A stretch of DNA of 64,000 nt, taken from assembly GCA_937888905.1 (NCBI GenBank), contig CALATA010000007.1, positions 62,001 through 126,000 of the forward strand, given 5' to 3'. How positions within the stretch are numbered: position 1 is the first letter of the stretch; every line of letters begins with the position of its first letter. A model generated the notes under the pieces. It ran no database searches and was not told where the DNA came from. It saw only the letters and a program-made list of their open reading frames with translations. Below are positions 60,533 through 64,000 of the stretch, piece by piece. The translations under genes and the position numbers were made by a program. This DNA is from Terrimonas sp937888905. Its GTDB lineage: Bacteria > Bacteroidota > Bacteroidia > Chitinophagales > Chitinophagaceae.

Positions 60533-60623
60533 TTAGATAATTTGAAAGTTTGAAAATTTGATAGTATTGTTCTACCTCCTTTCCGCGATTACCAAATTTT
60601 CAAATCCTCAAATTTTCAAATTA
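60533..60623. repeat. Intergenic element with TTTGA-type inverted arms
   Basis: The left arm (about 60536-60562) reads TAATTTGAAAGTTTGAAAAT and the right arm (about 60592-60622) reads CCAAATTTTCAAATCCTCAA and on to CAAATTA; they are approximate inverted repeats around a short C/T-rich centre. The TAA stop of the convergent T9SS gene lies in the right arm. Confidence 0.65.
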
Positions 60624-61865
60624 GTTCACCAGCAGCTTATCCGTAAACACCGCTTTGCGCTGATTATCGGTCACCTTTACCAGGTACACTCCTGAAGTAG
60701 TAACGGCGGGCATCTTTATAGCGGATACCTGTCCCTTACTTGTTACACTCACCTGCTGGCGGCTTACTTCCTTACCATAGCCATCCAGGATTTGCACCGT
60801 GTAATTGCCGGGCTTCGCCTCGTTGAATTGCAAAGTGAACTGGCGTGTGGTAACGGGGTTCGGGAACACTTCCGCAAAACCTTTGCCGGTACCGGTACTG
60901 GCGATCACGTCGGGTACGCCGATATCTTTTTTGCCCGATTTCAGCAGGTTGCTGTTGGCCAGATCGGAAGTGCGCCAGGGCACATCGGTTGCTTTTACGG
61001 GTGTAACGCCCAGCGTTTTTACATCCATCTCAAACATACCGCTGTTGTCGGTAGCACTGGTCAGTAACACGGTGTTGCGTTCGGTGACGGCTGCACCATT
61101 CATGGAAAACCCGGCAGGTAATCCTGTTACGGCACCGAGGTGTGTGGCTACACGCGTTTCCAGGTCTATTTTAAATACATTATTACGGGCAGAAAACAGG
61201 TACAAGTGTCCATCGTCGTCGGCTACTATATCGCCGCCGTAGCTGGTGCAGGAATTAAAGATGGAGACACCTTTGTTTTCCTGTGCATCGGTAAGCGAAC
61301 CCAGCGCCGTAACCTGGATAACCCCTTTTTTGCCTGCGGCGAAACGGAATACCTGTTTGCCGTCATTGGTAATGGCATAGCCGTTTCCGTCGTCACCGAT
61401 CACCATGCGTGTGATGATGTCGCTCTGATCGGATGCTTTCTGCCGGGCGCCGGTGAGTGGCAGGTCTACAACAGACACCTGCATGGTGCCGAGGTCGATG
61501 TAGCGGAGCTGGTCCAGCAGCATGGGTGTATACCACAGCCGGTTATTTTTTTTATCATAAGCCAGTGCCGCCACACCTGTACCGAAAGGGGCATTGGCCA
61601 GGCGGCCATAGATGGCATCCTGTTGTGCAGCGAGTGCCTTCTTACCGGAAGCATCATAAAGTTGTGCATTCATGTCGGCACCATTCAGTAACACATCGCT
61701 GAAGGTATTCGAGGAAAGATCGATGCGACGAAGCACGCTCCAGTTATAACCTTCTTTGGTCAGGTCTGTGATGGCATAGGCAAAACGATCGGCTTGTGCC
61801 TGGGCAGCCACACCCAACAAAAAGCTACCGGCAAGAAAAGAAGAACGGAGTAGATTTTTTTTCAT
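60621..61865 (-). CDS. T9SS-sorted secreted protein
   Basis: The 414-residue protein starts MKKNLLRSSFLAGSFLLGVA (signal peptide) and has an N-terminal beta-propeller-like part (about 30-320; repeated short blades such as NRLWYTPMLLDQLRYIDLG). The C-terminal ~80 residues (FAEVFPNPVTTRQFTLQF, VYLVKVTDNQRKAVFTDKLL) form a type A T9SS sorting domain. It should be secreted across the outer membrane and attached to the surface. Substrate or partner is unknown. Confidence 0.87.
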   Translation of the reverse strand: MKKNLLRSSFLAGSFLLGVAAQAQADRFAYAITDLTKEGYNWSVLRRIDLSSNTFSDVLLNGADMNAQLYDASGKKALAAQQDAIYGRLANAPFGTGVAALAYDKKNNRLWYTPMLLDQLRYIDLGTMQVSVVDLPLTGARQKASDQSDIITRMVIGDDGNGYAITNDGKQVFRFAAGKKGVIQVTALGSLTDAQENKGVSIFNSCTSYGGDIVADDDGHLYLFSARNNVFKIDLETRVATHLGAVTGLPAGFSMNGAAVTERNTVLLTSATDNSGMFEMDVKTLGVTPVKATDVPWRTSDLANSNLLKSGKKDIGVPDVIASTGTGKGFAEVFPNPVTTRQFTLQFNEAKPGNYTVQILDGYGKEVSRQQVSVTSKGQVSAIKMPAVTTSGVYLVKVTDNQRKAVFTDKLLVN

Positions 61866-61955
61866 GAGCTGAATTTTGGTTTGGGAATTATTCGGGCTAT
61901 TAAGTTACAACAATTCACGGGTGAACTTTTCTTTTTTCGCCGCAGGCAATAAAAA

Positions 61956-61979
61956 CCCCGCCACTACGGCGGGTTTTTT
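61956..61979 (-). terminator. Terminator of the upstream T9SS gene
   Basis: CCCGCC (61957-61962) and GGCGGG (61968-61973) pair around a 5-nt loop, flanked by AAAAA and TTTTTT tracts on the two sides. It ends transcription from the gene at 62002-63678 on the minus strand, and the T tract would also serve the other strand. Confidence 0.65.
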
Positions 61980-62001
61980 ATATAAACAGTTGGTTCGATG
62001 C

Positions 62002-63678
62002 TTACTGGATCACGGTGAACTTCACAGCGCTGTTTTGGTCGGCTGTAGTCAGTTGCAGTACGTAGTTACCTGGTTTCAGGCGGTCGAGTTGATTAACCGG
62101 AACGCTGTTAGCGCCAGTGTATACGCGGACTTTTTGTTGCAGTACCACTTTACCGGTCAGATCAATTACGCGGATATCAGCTTCGCCATTACGTTCGGCC
62201 TGGAAGCGGATGCTGCCACGACCGCTGGTAACAGGGCTTGGGTGCAGTACTACACCGGAGATATCCTGGTTGCCTTTGCGGATGGTTACCACCTGCGAAT
62301 ATTTGAAACGATCGTCGTTGTCTACTGCTTTGAGGCGGTAGTGGAATACGTTGCCGCTTACAGCAGACAGGTCGTCTGTATATTGGTAGCGTGTACCGCC
62401 TGCATTTACGGTTGCGATAGCCGTGAAGTTCACACCATCGGTGCTTCTTTCCACTTCGAAATGGCGGAGGTTTACTTCAGCAGCCGTTTCCCAGTTGAGT
62501 TGTGTAGCCTGGTTGTTGTAAGTGCCGGTAAAGCTCAGCAGGTCAACAGGCAGGGTGGTGTTCTGCGGGTAAACGTTGCTTCCGAGGTCGGTATAACCGT
62601 TGAAGGCAGATACCAGTGCACATTGTACAGTGCCTGTGCCTGTGTTAACAGTAGACTGGTTAATGTAATACAGACCAGAACCTGTTGAGATGTACAGGGA
62701 ACCAAGCAGATCGAAGGCAACACCATTCACAGAGCCGTTGAATACATTACCGTTGTTATCGCGGAGGTCCCACTTCTTTGTCAGCACGGTATTGCTGCCG
62801 TTGGGCTGACCAACATAAATCTGGGTTACGCCACCGGATGCGCTGTTAGCCAGTGCATACATGGTGCCGTTGCCGGAGAAACAGATATCGCCGTTGAAAA
62901 ATGAACTTACCGTACCGCCAACCAGCGTTACGCTGTTGTCTACTACAGTAATGGAAGTGTTGTTGGTGCCGTTGGTCTGGAAGCTTGCGAGGTAGAGACG
63001 GGTGTCATCACCAGCGAGGATCCATCCTTTGCCGGTAGCGTCGATAGCGAGACGTACGAAGCCAAGTGTGTTGTTGCTTGATCCGTTCAGGTCGGCAGAA
63101 GCGATTGCGCGGTTGCCGGAACCATCAGGGTTAGCTGCATAAACGGTTACGAAACCGTTGTTGCCGTCGTAAGTGCTGGGCAGATAGTAGTGGTGGCCAC
63201 TTGGTGCAATGCCGAGTGCAGCAGTAGTTACGCTGGGGGTAAAAATGTTACCCGGGCCAGAGTTCAGGGTGCCGTTGGTTACGCGCAGAGCGGCAACACG
63301 GTCGCCGTTTGAAGTGCTCGCAGACATGTTACCGATTGTAACGGTAGTGGTAGCTGTGTTGGAACCGCGTGTAAGACGGAAAGTGTAAGTACCGACAGCA
63401 GCTGCAGAGAAAGTAGCAGTAACATCACCGGCTGCGTTTCCTGATTGGGTATAGCTGCCGAAGGTGACACCGGTAGTTGGTGTTACACTCCATACGTAGT
63501 TACCGCTGTTGCCCCAGCCACCAGATTGGCGATCGAGATTAACAGATACGGTGTAAGGTGCCACAGGGCGTACCAGGTTGCTGACATTCGCTGATACGTT
63601 TTGGGCGTTTGCCTGACCGGCGATAGCCAAAACGGCCAGCAGGAACAGAGTTTTGCCAAGAGAGTAGAAATTTTTCAT
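62002..63678 (-). CDS. Secreted T9SS type A protein with a beta-rich ectodomain
   Basis: The 558-residue protein has a signal peptide (MKNFYSLGKTLFLLAVLAIA), an Ig/PKD-like beta domain near residues 35-120 (VSVNLDRQSGGWGNSGNYV), a long beta-rich region (about 130-395), a region like 'ferredoxin-type' fibronectin repeats (QLNWETAAEVNLRHFEVERS) and a C-terminal T9SS type A sorting domain (VVLHPSPVTSGRGSIRF). It should be exported by T9SS to the cell surface. No catalytic motif is seen. Confidence 0.85.
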   Translation of the reverse strand: MKNFYSLGKTLFLLAVLAIAGQANAQNVSANVSNLVRPVAPYTVSVNLDRQSGGWGNSGNYVWSVTPTTGVTFGSYTQSGNAAGDVTATFSAAAVGTYTFRLTRGSNTATTTVTIGNMSASTSNGDRVAALRVTNGTLNSGPGNIFTPSVTTAALGIAPSGHHYYLPSTYDGNNGFVTVYAANPDGSGNRAIASADLNGSSNNTLGFVRLAIDATGKGWILAGDDTRLYLASFQTNGTNNTSITVVDNSVTLVGGTVSSFFNGDICFSGNGTMYALANSASGGVTQIYVGQPNGSNTVLTKKWDLRDNNGNVFNGSVNGVAFDLLGSLYISTGSGLYYINQSTVNTGTGTVQCALVSAFNGYTDLGSNVYPQNTTLPVDLLSFTGTYNNQATQLNWETAAEVNLRHFEVERSTDGVNFTAIATVNAGGTRYQYTDDLSAVSGNVFHYRLKAVDNDDRFKYSQVVTIRKGNQDISGVVLHPSPVTSGRGSIRFQAERNGEADIRVIDLTGKVVLQQKVRVYTGANSVPVNQLDRLKPGNYVLQLTTADQNSAVKFTVIQ

Positions 63679-63927
63679 GCTCGTAATAGGTTTTATACAG
63701 TAAACAATGCGCGAAATAGCTCGCTGTTTTCGGGTAACAAACTGACGGGGGGAGGGATTCAGCAGGATTGTTGGAGCGAGGTGTTAAAACGGTATAAGCT
63801 TGGACGAGCGGTCTTTGAGGAGGATCGGGATTTATTGGGTTGGCGAAGATATAAATTCGAAAGATGTACGCCTAATAAAGTGGAAAACTAATGACGGGTT
63901 TTTTCACCCTGTTATTTTAAAAAAAAA

Positions 63928-63954
63928 GCCCCTCCGCGAAAGGCCTAGAGGGGC
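63928..63954 (-). terminator. Terminator of the edge-truncated gene
   Basis: GCCCCTC (63928-63934) and GAGGGGC (63948-63954) form a 7-bp stem; on the minus strand it is followed by nine T residues. The 297-nt gap 63679-63975 otherwise holds no gene that I can support. Confidence 0.7.
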
Positions 63955-63975
63955 CAGGTTATAAAACCCTGAGCA

Positions 63976-64000
63976 TTATTTTTTCAGGATCTTCTGAGTT
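63976..64000 (-). CDS. 3' end of a gene cut by the window edge
   Basis: On the minus strand the frame reads TQKILKK and stop TAA (63978-63976), followed 22 nt later by the strong terminator. Endings such as this are common in T9SS type A sorting domains, so the gene may encode a third T9SS-sorted protein in this cluster. Only seven codons are visible, so the assignment is weak. Confidence 0.4.

Noticed and set aside
61876..62688. 270-codon plus-strand frame opposite the T9SS protein
   Set aside because: Antisense to a gene with signal peptide and sorting domain; no family features.
1..64000. tRNA or rRNA genes
   Set aside because: No cloverleaf-like sequence with CCA-adjacent acceptor or conserved rRNA motif was seen by eye; a covariance search would be decisive.

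Overview
The window looks like chromosomal DNA of a member of the Bacteroidota, most likely the Chitinophagaceae/Chitinophagales. The grounds are: type IX secretion (T9SS) C-terminal sorting domains, a DUF6443/RHS protein with Bacteroidota-style core motifs, a lipoprotein with an acidic surface-export signal, an S46 dipeptidyl-peptidase, a LytS/LytTR pair, a Rho factor with a long disordered insertion, and repeated TAnnTTTG (-7) promoter elements. About 60 protein genes or gene remnants are supported. I see no rRNA, tRNA, CRISPR array, prophage or intact insertion sequence.

Layout. 1-13.7 kb: housekeeping (ExbD, universal stress protein, asnS, rho, aminotransferase, msrB, adk) mixed with small lipoproteins. 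13.8-17.6 kb: paaZ, a crotonase and an AlkA-type glycosylase. 17.7-26 kb: fabG, a GH3-family protein, lptB, metF, a SurA-like foldase and a TlpA-like thioredoxin. 26-35 kb: rlmD, two rhomboids, an EEP phosphohydrolase, cysS, a fasciclin lipoprotein and a LytS/LytR-type two-component pair. 35-38.3 kb: an MnmD-like methyltransferase, a second AlkA-type glycosylase, a dipeptide-epimerase-like enzyme and a small envelope protein. 38.5-45.2 kb: an RHS polymorphic-toxin locus. 45.4-51 kb: S46 peptidase, FUSC membrane protein, obgE. 51.2-57 kb: small stress-type proteins, a Cys-rich copper-storage-like protein, topoisomerase IB and a FAD oxidoreductase. 57-60.5 kb: CHASE3 histidine kinase, stand-alone receiver and NtrC-type activator. 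60.6-64 kb: T9SS-secreted proteins.

The most distinctive biological system is the RHS locus. A full-length RHS protein (start 45180) ends in a 222-residue tip with no recognised fold and is followed 10 nt later by a small multi-span membrane protein, a likely immunity protein. Downstream lies a second, displaced cassette: a truncated RHS core joined to a DUF4329-like tip with a JAMM-like HxH...SxxD pattern, followed 16 nt later by a lipoprotein with an NTF2-fold-immunity-like domain. Between the two cassettes is debris: an RHS-tail remnant, a frameshifted transposase end resembling IS481, and the C-terminal piece of a TlpA-like gene.

A second theme is a set of modular intergenic repeats. Several A/T-rich arm types (TTTGA-type, AAGTCAAAATTC-type, AATGTGAAAATG-type, ATAAGTATTAAGT-type, GTGAATAGT-type) occur as inverted arms around hairpins or a GC-richer core, mostly between convergent genes. 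They reach into, and in several cases supply, the stop codons or last residues of the adjoining genes. I count 13 convergent pairs among intact genes, of which eight carry such an element. The others are joined by simple hairpins or by stop codons that abut or overlap.
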